Assembly (NCBI GenBank): GCA_025267735.1 | Contig: CM046297.1 | Coordinates: forward strand, 27,802,011-27,866,010 | Length of the DNA stretch: 64,000 nt | Source of the DNA: Mactra quadrangularis | Lineage: Eukaryota > Mollusca > Bivalvia > Venerida > Mactridae | Direction: 5' to 3' | Shown: positions 11,998 through 22,974 of the stretch, in pieces | Layout of the letters: the number at the start of each line of letters is the position of its first letter | Position numbering within the stretch: position 1 is the first letter of the stretch | Notes under the pieces: model-generated | Told to the model about the DNA's origin: nothing | Database searches by the model: none | What the model saw: only the letters and a program-made list of their open reading frames with translations | Program-made: the position numbers and the translations under genes

Positions 11998-12292
11998 ACT
12001 ACCTGAGTGATGTATAGACTACCTGAGTGATGTATAGACTACCTGAGTGATGTATAGACTATCTGAGTGATGTATAGATAACATGAGTGATGTAAAGACT
12101 TCCTGAGTGATGTATAGGCTACCTGAGTGATATATAGATAACCTGAGTGATGTATAGTCTATCTGAGTGATGTATAGACTACCTGAGTGATGTATAGACT
12201 TCCTGAGTGATGTATTGACTACCTGAGTGATGTATAGACTTCCTGAGTGATGTATAGACAACCTGGTGATGTAAAGACTACCTAAGCGATGT
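11998..12292 (+). repeat. 20-bp minisatellite, about 14 units
   Basis: Unit ACTACCTGAGTGATGTATAG repeated in tandem with point variants. It lies inside the second copy of the segmental duplication, after the sequence that in copy 1 is a single ACTACCTGAATGTTGTGTAG, so the array grew from one ancestral unit. Confidence 0.9.
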
Positions 12293-12472
12293 TTGTCTAC
12301 ATTTCATAGTCTGCTTATAGTAAGTAAATGTATTTTAAAGTTATTTAAGTTTAAATGTTCATGCTGTTCCAGTTGTTGACTCTTAGTGAAAAGACCAAAT
12401 TCTGTGTAGATTTTCCACCTGGGGCGCTTATTACATGTTTTATGACTTAATATCCATTTTCTTCTATTATAG

Positions 12473-12535
12473 ATTAATAGTTTTAATGAAGAATGAGCCC
12501 GGAATTGATCAAAAATGTCTAAGACAGCTGCTATG
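12473..12535 (+). CDS. Candidate internal exon, unrecognised
   Basis: Preceded by a good acceptor (TTTTCTTCTATTATAG) and followed by a good donor (CTATG|GTGAGA). Read with one leading base, all 20 codons are open and look protein-like (LIVLMKNEPGIDQ near the start, KCLRQLL near the end), leaving two bases for the next exon. A different frame gives a short ATG-started peptide. I found no phase-compatible next exon, and 20 open codons can arise by chance, so this is tentative. It lies just outside the left arm of the large inverted repeat and has no copy on the right. Confidence 0.22.
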
Positions 12536-13124
12536 GTGAGATAGCTTGTCAGTCACTGCAAAATTCAATTGCAAATCTAGACATACCTTCCTATTTTTAC
12601 AGAATTTGTCTGTCATTCTGCCATGTTTGGTGGTGACTGGCTTTTGTACATATTCTAATAATTATAAGCTTAAAATACTTCGTCAAAATTTGTTTTGGGT
12701 CCCCCTTGAAGAAAAGTTTGCAGTGATGTCACCAACTCAAGAAAATCATCCCTACTCAAATCTTTAATGGTTTGGCTTTGCAAATATTTTTGTCATTATT
12801 TCTGTCATATTCATGATTTTCTGCGTTCATAAGGGTTTGCTGAAAATCTGAAACTAGCAATGTCCCAATCAATTGATTTGTAGATAATATTTGTTTTGAA
12901 AATTACACATTCATAAGTCTCAACCTACTTAGTAGCACTTACTCATTTTGAAAATTCTTGGTTGCATAAAGTTTTTTTTGTTGTTGGGGGTAAACCCGTA
13001 GCGAAACAATGTATAGGTCATATAACGGCAGTCAGTCAACCTACTCAGTCCTGGAAACTTAAAGGGTAAATTTCTGGATTTAGCTGTGAACCAACTACCT
13101 AGGGCATACTTTTGTCTGTTACTG

Positions 13125-13282
13125 ACAACTGCCCTACATAATTAAGAATCATTAGTAGGGGAGAATGCCCGTAGAAATAATTTCATGACCAAGCTCCACG
13201 AATGTATGCTCCACCTGGAAATCGAACCCATGACCACACAATCAGTAGACTTGTGTGCTACCAACTGAGCTAGTCGGGTGGC
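13125..13282 (-). mobile_element. SINE family C with tRNA-derived head
   Basis: On the minus strand the head has GACTAGCTCAGTTGGTAGCA (A box) and GGGTTCGATTTCC (B box), spaced as in a tRNA, then a unique body ending near 13125. The tRNA-like part has lost an obvious acceptor-stem partner, so it is a SINE, not a tRNA gene. Confidence 0.6.
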
Positions 13283-14149
13283 TTAGTTGCATTTAAGTAC
13301 TGCAAATAAACAAATTTTAAAATCTGCCTTATTTATTGAAATATATGGTTTACTTTAAATTTCAGTTGATGCTAGCATTGTTAAAGTGAGACAATTGGAT
13401 TAAGTAAAAATGTTCATTTGTTATATGACCTGACATGAGCTGTGTATTTTGTTAATTACTCTCAGCACAAGTATGGGATATAAGGTACAGTTAAATATTA
13501 CATTTATCAAACAAAATGATACCTAAGGATGTCATCAGAAATTGCGATCTATTATCATCTATTTTTAGCCAGATTTTTCCACGAAAAAAATCTGCAAAAA
13601 ATGGGTGGGTGTCCAGTGTCTTTTACGGTTGCGTTTAAGAAGTTGTCAATTTAGTTTATATTTCTGCCAATTATTGTCCAATCTTCATGAAACTTCAAAC
13701 AATGATAACATACCATGTGATGAACAGAATTAGAAAGTAACCACAAGTCTATCTGGCTTTGTTATGGATTATTTCCCGTAGTAATTTTTGTGTTAAAGTT
13801 TTTAAAGCTTACTTTCATGTAGTTTCCACATTACATTTCTTGTGAATGAACACTGACAGTATTAATTAACTTTGATGATTTATTACCCTTTTTAAAAGAA
13901 ACATTTTATTTCTGCATTACAGTTCTTTAACTTTCGAATATTGACGAGAACAAATATATTGAATTCAGTCAGATTACAACCAATGAAATTCTCTATTGAT
14001 GAATTTTTATGCAAAAGTAGCGTTTTAGTCCAGAAATGCTGACTTGCCCAGCAGAGCAGCTAAAATTGAAACAAACTTGCCAATACATTTTTGCAGGGCA
14101 AGTGCTTATTTCTAACACTGCTTCTATTACACCTCTTGTTTGTCACCAA

Positions 14150-15434
14150 TCTGAAAAAAGCCAGGCCTTTTTTTCCTTCTTTACAAGACGCCGTTAAACG
14201 GCGTCTTCCCCAAGCAAAATAAGTATCTTTTTTCCCCAAAACAAACCAATTTTTCCCCTCAACAACCAATTTCCCCTTCAAAATATATTAAAACTATGTA
14301 TAAACATCGAAAATACGGCAAAAGAGAAACCGGAAATCTCGCAGGATTTAATTATCGAAACGGTTATTTACCCAAACGGAACATGGTCATTTCGTTAAAT
14401 AAGTTTATCAAATTATAAGTTATCAAGTTTACGAGTCCTTCAAATTACCAGTTCGGTAATTTCTTGCTAATATTTCGTCCTCAATCACATTCGCCCCTAC
14501 ATTATTCGCACCCAAACCGGCAGTGAATTAAAATTTTTTGTTTGTTTTTTCCCGACGCACGTGGTATGTCTTTCCGAGCATGTTACAATAAGGGACTTTA
14601 GTCAGTTATTCCCCCTTGTATACTCTTCAAAATAGATAGGTCTTACTTTTCAATGTTAATTTGCCAAATTTAATCTTAAATAACTTTTTTGTATATCCTT
14701 TAATTTGTTTGAAATTCAATTTAATTATATTTTAGTTGAAGAACTATCTAAATTCCATCACTTCTGTTTAAATCTTCATTAACAAGAAAGATATTAGATG
14801 AAATATTTTGTTACCCTTACATAGGAATTCCATGATAAAATCCGAGGATTCCAACTGTAAGGACCTACTTACCAATTGGATTGCTTTAGATTTTATCAGG
14901 GAAAAATAACTGACTAAAGTCCCTAATTGTTGGGTTACTTACGGAATTGGCGCAATAATACAAAAAATATGAAAAAATGACATAAGAAATACTTGTACCC
15001 TGAATTTGTTATCTTAAAAACTTCAAAACATCAAGATGAGTCCTAGTCAGGTATTAATCAGTTGAAAACACAACACATTTAGTTTGAAAAGCCAAGTAAT
15101 GATTTCAATGACAAAGGAACTAACAGTACCCCTGCCAGTGACAACCAGGAACCTTTGAATGAAGAACCTGATGTCCTTTTGGTTGAACATGGAATTGACT
15201 CAACACCTATTGATGATGATACCTCTAAAGCTACTAAATCTCCACCCAACAAACATAAACAATAACAGTTTAAATGAAATATGATTACAAGAATTAAGTA
15301 TAGATCTAAATAGTCTAGTTTTATTTTTCCCCATTTTCCAATTATCGCGCGCCATTTTTCCCCTTGTAAAAGGCTACAGGCTACTTCCCCAACACATGAA
15401 AAAAAGGCCTGAAAGCTTTAATGTCAAGCCCTGA
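14150..15434. mobile_element. Degenerate DNA element with GGCGTCTTCCCC / GGCTTGACATTAAAG motifs
   Basis: The left part contains CCAGGCCTTTTTTTCC and ACGCCGTTAAACGGCGT; the right part ends AGGCCTGAAAGCTTTAATG then TCAAGCCCTG (15434), an inverted match to the left motif and to ends near 47540 and 47780 in the right arm. A related remnant is at 39610-39785. A Harbinger-like MITE is nested inside. The left boundary is uncertain. Confidence 0.4.
14592..14933. mobile_element. PIF/Harbinger-like MITE, copy 1
   Basis: Ends GGGACTTTAGTCAGTTAT and the complement, flanked by TAA on both sides (14589-14591, 14934-14936). Three-base TWA/TTA-type duplications fit PIF/Harbinger. A second copy is at 36626-36985 in the spacer. 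Confidence 0.7.
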
Positions 15435-15840
15435 ATTGTATGTAATAATATTTAAATATAAGGTTTGACCCTATGATGATTACAAATTTTGTCTATCAGG
15501 TTTGAAAGAAGAAAGTCAAAGTACACCATAGAAGATGTATGACCATAGGATAGTGCCACTTTAAACAGTTAGTGTGTATAAGATCTGAGATATAATGGAC
15601 ATTAGTTTCAACATGTAGACTACAACATATGACAATCATACCATTTTAAGCTAAGTATATATACATGTAATTTATGTTATTTTACTGGCTACATTATAAA
15701 TTGTTATATATTTTCAAATAATTGTGATACATTTTTTTGCATAATTGTTCAAAAAGTTAACATAACCCAAAAGATTTTTAAGTATATATTTGTGTTAAGT
15801 TCATACAAATTTATTTCAGCTTAATATTGTAACAAGTTGT

Positions 15841-16326
15841 TACAATTTATATCAAATCACTCCTGAGGTCTCTTCCTAGTCTCCTGGTACTATGCAGTCA
15901 TGCCAAAAGTTTTGTTTTAAAGAATTTCTGTTGAATATTTTGGAAATACTTAGATGGCTGTTTAGAGATTACTAACCCAATTTTAACACCCACTTGAACC
16001 CCCTTGTACCCAAAATTCAAATTGACATGAACAAAGACTGAAGCGATGACATCTAATACTAACCAATGATTGTAGTTATGTTTAGCTGTAATATGTAGGT
16101 ATGCTTAATGTATATGTTGTTGTATATAATGGGAACCTGTGCAGCACTTTTTACTGTCGGCATTCGGTGTGGCACTTTTGGTAGGGGCGCTACTGAACCA
16201 TCAGATGCATTCCTTACGGGAACATGATGTTTCAGTATGCCATGGAGGTACTGCTTTTATACGCAGTTTGCCCTCAGGGGTGCGTCCACAGTTGTACCAT
16301 TGGTAGGTTATGGCAGTTACAGGTAG
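15841..16326 (+). other. Highly conserved noncoding core, left-arm copy
   Basis: These 486 bp align without gaps to the reverse complement of 46631-47116 with about five mismatches by eye; the last 174 bp (16153-16326) are identical. Flanking arm DNA drops to about 94% on one side and lower on the other. All frames contain stops, although short frames exist on both strands. It is GC-richer than its surroundings in the identical part. Possible readings: regulatory element, structured RNA, alternative exon, or a gene-conversion tract between arms. Confidence 0.7.
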
Positions 16327-17094
16327 TTTACTAGTAGTGATAGGAAAGATATGTTAACCTCTCACTTCAGTAACATGGACATAATCATTCGTGACGTAGA
16401 GAATTTTATCTTTTGACATTGTAAGTGTAAAAATTGGATTGCTAATCTCTGACTATCCATCTCTGCCTTTCTAAAAGAATCATCTTATATTTGAGCTGGA
16501 AATGTTGTCATATTGGGTACTACTAGAGGACCTGGTTGAGGGTGTGAGAGAGATTGACATATCTTGTTTACAAGTGACTGTTTCAATATTAAACTAAAGT
16601 ATAAAAATAAATTTGTATTGACATTAAATTCATAAATAGACAAAAATCTAATTCAGTATCAACAAATTTATTGTATATATATTTACAGTGGTTTATGTTT
16701 TTTACTTTTCATGACAATTGACATGGAGAAAATTGCCTTTGTAAAGATCGATGTCTATTCTAAAGTCACAAGTTACCCTTAGCAAGGTAAAACTTTCTTT
16801 TGATATTCATATTTCACATTCATTGGTAACGTGCTATGTTTTTATATGAATCTGGATGTCCATGGTTAAAATTCCCAGCTGCAGGGATTGTACCCGTTCA
16901 TGAAATTTGAATATCTACTTTTATTTTCCCAAAGACTAGTAGTCATGTACTGAAATAAAAGTGCCCAGGAAAAAGAATTTGGTAAAACTGTCAGTACAAG
17001 GCTTGACATTACAGGAATTTGCATGTATGGATGTTGCCATCAGCTGACTGCAGAACGCATATTTGTGCTAAATTGCTTGAATAATTAAATTTGT

Positions 17095-17313
17095 GTGGTC
17101 GTGGCGTAGTGGTTAGCACGTCTGACTTCGAATCATGAGATCTGGGTTAGAATCTCGGTTGAGGCAGGTCATACCCAATACATGAGATGTTAGCCTTGTG
17201 GTAGAGTTAGTTAGTACTGGTGATAGAAAAAGTGTCCAGGAAACCTATAGTAGGAAGAGCTTGCGGTCGTGTATATGACCTATATATGTGTTAAATGCGA
17301 CTTTGAAGAAAGA
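17095..17313 (+). mobile_element. SINE family B, complete copy
   Basis: tRNA-like head with GGCGTAGTGGTTAGCACG and GGGTTAGAATCTC, body with AGTACTGGTGATAGAAAAAG and GTCCAGGAAACCTATAGTAG. A perfect 15-bp target duplication AATAATTAAATTTGT flanks it (17080-17094 and 17314-17328). The right arm keeps the empty site (complement of about 45890-45905). Confidence 0.85.
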
Positions 17314-17398
17314 AATAATTAAATTTGTATTTTTAGTTTTATCATCTGCATACTGACTGAAAACATACAATTTTGAGTTCTGTATTAGTTCTATAAGA

Positions 17399-17693
17399 TG
17401 TGGCACTACATGTCCACCGTCCAGATACTAAACTAACTCAGAATCTCAAAATCAACCATAATATAACGACGAACACTCATCATAGTTTTATAACTTATTA
17501 TTAATAATATAGATTTAACATATTTACAAAAACATGTCCGCTCTCTCCCGAAGCTAGATAGCAACTCTCCGAACTAACTCATGCTGCGGGCCACCAGACC
17601 GTATCAATGATCACGTGGTGATCAGTCACACTCTCATTGGTCAAATAACCACTACAGAGCTCTATTGTTCTGGCAGCGTGCCTTTGTGTTACA
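17399..17693. mobile_element. Solo LTR candidate (295 bp)
   Basis: Begins TGTGGCACTACATG and ends TTTGTGTTACA, so it has TGT...ACA termini. The mirrored right-arm site (complement of about 45805-45830, ATTAGATTAC) is uninterrupted, which fixes both boundaries. Flanks AAGA and TAGA suggest a 4-5 bp duplication. No internal retroviral sequence is present. Confidence 0.5.
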
Positions 17694-18884
17694 TAGATTA
17701 CTTTGTTCATAATGATTTATTATGGCTGAAGTGTTTGTTATAATTATATTATTTCTCCATTATTTGTATCCACAGTTGGGGAATGAAGTTCTGCTGATAT
17801 GAGTGCTTCAAGAATGACATCGCTTACTCAGCACAAGTAAAGATACAGATAACTGAGGATGTGTGATTTAAAAACTACATGTGTGAAATAGGTTTATTGA
17901 ATTCAGAAATGAACTTTGTATGAATTTTTGTTTTCATACAAATTGTTAGAAGTAAAATTAAGTTTTTAAATAAAAATCTGCTTTTATATAAAATTGTGCT
18001 TTTAAAATGAAAATGTGACACTAAGATATGAATGTGCCACATAGATAGAAATATTTGAATAAAAATGAGCTAAAAAAGACAAACTTTTATTAATATTATT
18101 CAATAGTGGATTATTTAGGAAATTCCAAAGAGTCAAGCATGATCTTTAGACTTGGTGAGTCATATTTTATATTTTTCTTGTTTTTGTTTGTGTCATTGCC
18201 TTGAATTCACAAGCACTAGCCAGCTTTATTTAAATTATGATTATTGACAAGATTAATCAAACATTCATAGATTAACTAGCCTGAGTTAAAATTATAATCT
18301 CAGTAATATTCATGAACTTGAAGAAATGTTCTTTAGTCTCGGGCTTTTGGCTTGTGATTTAAAACAATGACTGATGTCTGACAACATTAAACTGATATAT
18401 GTTGTTTAGGATAATGTGAGACATTTTTGCATGATGTTCTGTTCAGTTTTGTCTCACTTTATCTTAAATGACTTATAAGGCATTGCAACATTTTTATAGA
18501 TAAGATTAAATAAATGTTTTTTAATAATCCCAGTCTGAGAGGGAGTTAAAAAACATCTTTAAAAAATCAAAAATTATTTGTAGCCGTATGCTTGAAACAT
18601 TTTTTTCAATATCTGGGGCCATGGGCCTTATTTTGTATAAAACATTTAGGATTTTTTTTCATTATTATTGATAAAGAAAATCCTAGGTAAACTCCAAAGT
18701 AGCGGAAACTACACTTAAAAAGAAATTTTAAGATTAAGAAGGGGAAGGGGCCTGTTATCTTGTAAAGTGACTCAAATGTATCAGATTAATTCTGTCAGAC
18801 TATTAATCTTTTTCATTCATGCATTCATTTTTTTATTGCTACTCAAAAAGTCCAATTAATGTTCATGTGACTTGTCCATTCTTG

Positions 18885-18974
18885 ATGAAATTTGAGCTGT
18901 TGATGTATCTGGCATTGTATTGTCTTAGGTTTGATTCTCTACTGAATGTTATGTGTGGCTTGCTCACCTTGTAA
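18885..18974 (+). other. Small ORF preserved in both arms (left copy, 29 codons)
   Basis: ATG at 18885, TAA at 18972-18974. The right-arm counterpart (44553-44651, minus) keeps the same start, frame and stop with a 9-bp in-frame length difference (ends MCGLLTL in both). No known motif. Either a real short peptide or part of an old repeat with a lucky frame. Confidence 0.25.
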
Positions 18975-19410
18975 ATAAAAAATTGAATACCTTTGTTCCT
19001 CTTGAGTGGAATTTTCTACTCAATGAAGAAACGTGTTCAAATTACATGGACCTGTAAAGATGTGTCCATGTATAACTATAAAGGTTTGGTGAGCTAGTAT
19101 AAGAAATTTGAATACCTATATATTCCTTTGTAAAAGGAATTTTCTGCCTAGTGTGGAGAGGTGTTCAAACTTCATGGACCTGTAAAGATGTGTCCATGAA
19201 TAAGACTTTTGATGAGCCTTACATAGCCTGGTTGTAGATTCTCAGATTTTAAGACTTCTTAAATGGCCTACCTTGAAAGTAAGAAATTAGAATACCTATG
19301 TTCCTATGCACATTGGAATTTTCTGCTCATGGTAGAAACTGAAAGGTATTCAAAATATATGAACTGGTTAAGAAAATTGTCCAGGAAAACTGGTTTGGTG
19401 AATTGGTAGC
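18960..19410 (+). repeat. Three diverged ~130-bp repeats, mirrored in the right arm
   Basis: Each unit carries GAATACCT..TGTTCCT, GGAATTTTCTGC/ACT, then CATGGACCTGTAAAGATGTG and TTTGGTGAGC. The same triplet is found inverted at 44150-44570, so the tandem event predates the inverted duplication. Confidence 0.7.
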
Positions 19411-20870
19411 CATACATTATCTTATAAAAGTGGTTTTATACAGCGCTCATTAGACTTAGACTCCTGAATTTTGATAAACTAGGAATTATGTGATAAACTA
19501 GAAATTATATTTTACTAACTTACTTACAATGTTTATAGTTTATACTGATGTGGTGTTGGTAACTTGACCTTTAAAAAACGGTCAACTTAGTAACAGCTAA
19601 GAGTGTTGTTTTCTTCTCGGTCTGGTCTTGTCTTTGGTACCTTTTATCTTATTCACTTAGCTTTCACAGTGTATTCATGAACAGGTAGCCTTTGGCTGAA
19701 AACTCAGGGATTGCCTCTTGCTCAGGGAATGGTTCCTCTGCTCTATTACTAATAGTCATCCAGTCATCCTTACAAAGGAGTTAGTTTTCAGTTCCCATGA
19801 GTCAATAGATTTTTACGGTAAATAATATGTACTCAAAAATATTAAGTGCTAAAATGCTAAGGCTTTCAAGAGTTATTAAATATTCTTCTTATTGCTTTAT
19901 GAAAAAAACATTTCTATTTAAGCATTTTAAAATTCCTTTATCAGGAAACTGCAAACAAACTCATTTTTAAGGATGGCCCTAAATGTGAAGTTTTTTGTTA
20001 AGATTGCTTGTTCTGTGTAAAATATGTTGAACTTTGGAAATCTGCAACCTCGGAAATTAAGCAAAATGTCTCTGCAGGGTGTTTGTTTTTCCGAGGTTCC
20101 AATGAACTTATAATTCGTAACTTGTATTGTGATGATAATGATTAATCGGTTATTAAAATTGTTGTGTCTTTATTGTAAAATCTGTAGAAAACAAACCATT
20201 GCTTGTGCGGGGAAGCAACCCTGTGATTTTCGAGCCCCCTTGCTTACCTGTTTGCCTATGCACTATACCCCGAGCTTCATGGTGTATATCATATCCACCT
20301 TTAAAACTTTGACTAACACATTTATAGTCTTGGCTGACTAAATAATTCTAAATCTTGAGAAGTTTGAAAATGAATCAAACTTAAACATGGATTTTAATCT
20401 TATGACATCTGTGTTGGTGCGCCGTAAAACCCAAAGAAACATCTTAACAAATTTCTTGATTTTATGTAGGTCATGAAGCTCAATGTACTTATACTAGTGA
20501 ATACAATCCCTGTCCTGTGTTTGAACCCTGAATGATCTTTGTTTTGTATTTATTATGTAGTTAGTATACTAAATGTTCATGGTTACCACAGTAAAGTCCC
20601 AATATTAGGCAATAAAAATTGATGATTCTTATAGTTAATTAGAGCTCTGGTCTTAATTTATGGACCTTTTTTCTTCATGTAGGACTTAAAAATGTCAAAA
20701 ATTACATATTTACGCAATTTGCTATCTTTGGCTTTATTGTGGAACTTCACTGTATATTTAATGTACAGTCAAGTTCCCCACTAAGGATTATCAAAATATA
20801 CGATTTTTGTAGAGAAATGATCTTAGTATAGGGACAGTTTTTTTATCTCTTGGATAACTTTTCGAACTTC

Positions 20871-21088
20871 GGCCACAACAAGTTTATCATGTGTTCTATG
20901 GATTCGCTCGCACCTAATATTGACGGTTTTTACAAAAACACCTTTTTATTTCCTCGTTCTCTCATAAAAATTTGGTCAAACCGCTAGATATAAAGCAACT
21001 GAATTAAGATTTTTTTAAAATTCTTCGCTCTCTCACCCTATTTTGTTCAAGAAAGATCCATAGAACACATGATCAAATTGTTGTGGCC
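20871..21088. mobile_element. Foldback MITE private to the left arm
   Basis: Imperfect inverted ends: GGCCACAACAAGTTTATCAT with GTTCTATGGA, and TCCATAGAAC with ATGATCAAATTGTTGTGGCC. Length 218 bp, non-coding. Confidence 0.6.
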
Positions 21089-22042
21089 TCAAAAAGTAAA
21101 AAAATCACATTGTTTTGCAATTAATTAGGTGTTTTTTACAATGGAACTTTACTGTTGTTTTCATCCATGTTTTTGACTATATATAATAATTTTCATGTAT
21201 GTTTGTGTATTGTGCTTAAAGTTTGACCCCAACCTGACCTTTAATAATACAAGAATATTCATTACATTGAATAGGAATGTAGTATTTATGCTGGGTTACA
21301 CCAAGCCTTGAGGATTATTGTTAAAATTTAACCAAAATTATATTTCTATAAGTTAACAATCACTGCCGACGTGTAGAATACGCATGGTACTGATTTTCGT
21401 CAGGATAGGTGTAGATAATTATTAGATGCAAATGCGAAAGGTCATATCGGGGTCAATTCTTACGCACTATAATATGTTATTTATGTCGATTGATGTATTA
21501 CTTCTAGAAATTAACCTGCTTGATTCAAAATAAAACAGCTTGTGCACATTGACCCGAGACAGATAAATGTATGACATTCTTCTATAACTACACTTATGTT
21601 CAAGTGAACTATTGTAAACTAATTGGATTCAAATTTTATTGTTATGTAACTTTTGTCTTGGGTCAATATTTACAAGCTATATATATCTTGTACAGACTGT
21701 AGTCCAACTCCTTGGTTTGATGTCTGGCTGCAACTTATGCCTTAAGAAAATTTCAAATATTTAGTATTGATTACCCTCTGTAGTTGAAGATATTGGTTTT
21801 TAATGTGAGTTGGTGAGTGAGTACTAAATTAAGTATCAAGGAAAGTGGGTTGGGTGAGTTGGCCGCTGTAATTGTAAAATCCATGTCGAAAAGCTAGGTA
21901 TTCATAGAAATTAATAAAAAAATCTGTGGTTAATTTTTAGAAGTAGTACTAACATAGTGTTGATTATGTGTTGTACAATATTTGAATTATTATTGTGTGA
22001 AATTTGTTATTTTATTGTTAAATTTTATTTGAGTCTCAGTGA

Positions 22043-22127
22043 TACATACATTAACCCTGCTGATTTAAATGTTCACTGTACGCACTAACAAAACAGTTTG
22101 ATTTAAATCAGCCAGGTTAATGTATGC
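22043..22127. repeat. Short foldback repeat (ATTAACC..GATTTAAAT family)
   Basis: Arms CATACATTAACCCTGCTGAT + TTAAAT and the complement ending GGTTAATGTATG. The same arm sequence is tandemly multiplied at 34970-35325. Confidence 0.65.
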
Positions 22128-22379
22128 ACCACTGACCATTAAATATACTCATAACATCATCAGTATTTGTGAAATGCATTGTATTTTTATGAGCTAACAA
22201 TTTGAAGTATTCAATCAAAGGTAGAATTCCATGTATTATAATTCAATATTGCAAATTAAGTCGGAAAAGTTTGAAAATGCCTTTTATTATTTTTTATTGA
22301 ATCATTGATTGAATTGAGTTATTTAACTTTCTTTTTTTAATTGATTTTATTTTTATATTTGAAATTCGGCCATATCTAA

Positions 22380-22660
22380 ATAGGATTCATTATATTTAAT
22401 ATATTTTATTATCTTCATTATTATTATCATCAAATATCAATTTAATTATCATCATTATTATCATCATCATTTATTATTAATCACCATTATCATTGTCATT
22501 ATGATAATCATCATCATCATTATTATCATTGTCATCTATTATCATCATGGGTCTTCATAATTATTATTATTATAACCATCATTTTATTATTTTCATCTTC
22601 ATATAATTATCATCCTTATTGTGATTATGATCATTGTCATTGGTCTTCATTATCATTATA
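22380..22660. repeat. ATT/ATC trinucleotide-rich low-complexity tract
   Basis: Long irregular runs of ATT, ATC and TCA, including TCATCATCATTATTATCATT. Any frame across it is low complexity. Confidence 0.85.
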
Positions 22661-22681
22661 ACCATCTTTTTTATCAAAGAC

Positions 22682-22974
22682 AACCCGGGTCGATAGCGCA
22701 GTTGGTAGCGCGCCGGGATTTGGATACTCTTGCCCGAGGGGGTGCGGGTTCGAATCCCACCTGGGGAGGTTATACCCTTCCATGAAAATTTGACAATAAT
22801 GTCGATTTTCCTCCATTGATTAGATAATATGGAGAAGTTTCCGGCCTTGTGGAAGGGTAGGTGAGTACTGGTTATAGACAATGGTCCAGGAAAGCTAGGT
22901 TAGGTGCGCTGGACGCCGTGAAATGACCTAAATTGTGTTGATACGGCGTTAACTCCAATAAATAAATAAATAAA
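22682..22974 (+). mobile_element. SINE family A, complete copy
   Basis: tRNA-like head (GATAGCGCAGTTGGTAGCGC, then GGGTTCGAATCCCACC), body with GATAATATGGAGAAGTTTCC and GTACTGGTTATAGACAATGG, tail AACTCCAATAAATAAATAAA. A perfect 13-bp duplication TTTTATCAAAGAC flanks it (22669-22681 and 22975-22987). Use this copy as the reference for the family. Confidence 0.88.

Larger units (their letters stand above)
10672..12398 (+). repeat. Old tandem segmental duplication with paired splice-like signals
   Basis: A segment at about 10672-10990 recurs at about 11829-12391: TGCTTAAACTTGAAATT, TGATGTGAGGAAACTT and CATGCTGTTCCAGTTGTTGA occur in the same order in both. Each copy has a strong acceptor (TTTGTTTTCAG or TTTCTGTTTTCAG) and a strong donor (TATAGTAAGT), so an exon may have been duplicated. 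The enclosed sequence shows short coding-like pieces (DVRKLV / DVRKLI) but has stops and frameshifts in both copies. The second copy was expanded by a 20-bp minisatellite. Confidence 0.55.
16935..17836 (+). pseudogene. Decayed left-arm copy of gene 1 exons 2 and 3
   Basis: Counterparts of the right-arm exons are found at 16935-16981 (47 bp, the same length as exon 2, with conserved acceptor ..AAAG and donor TTTG|GTAAAA) and at 17776-17836 (acceptor ATCCACAG and donor CACAA|GTAAAG conserved). The first copy has two in-frame stops at once (TAG TAG after two bases). The second is 14 bp shorter than exon 3, which shifts the frame, and it also has a stop. A SINE (17095) and a solo LTR (17399) sit in the intron. 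No counterpart of exon 1 was found to the left, so this copy also lost its promoter. Splice signals outlived the coding frame. Confidence 0.6.

Noticed and set aside
12019..12261. 80-codon minus frame over the 20-bp array
   Set aside because: Repeat artefact of a minisatellite.
20129..20341. 70-codon plus frame in the left arm
   Set aside because: The mirrored right-arm sequence does not keep this frame.
22682..22765. Functional tRNA gene
   Set aside because: A and B boxes are present but a SINE body, tail and target duplications follow; the acceptor stem does not close.
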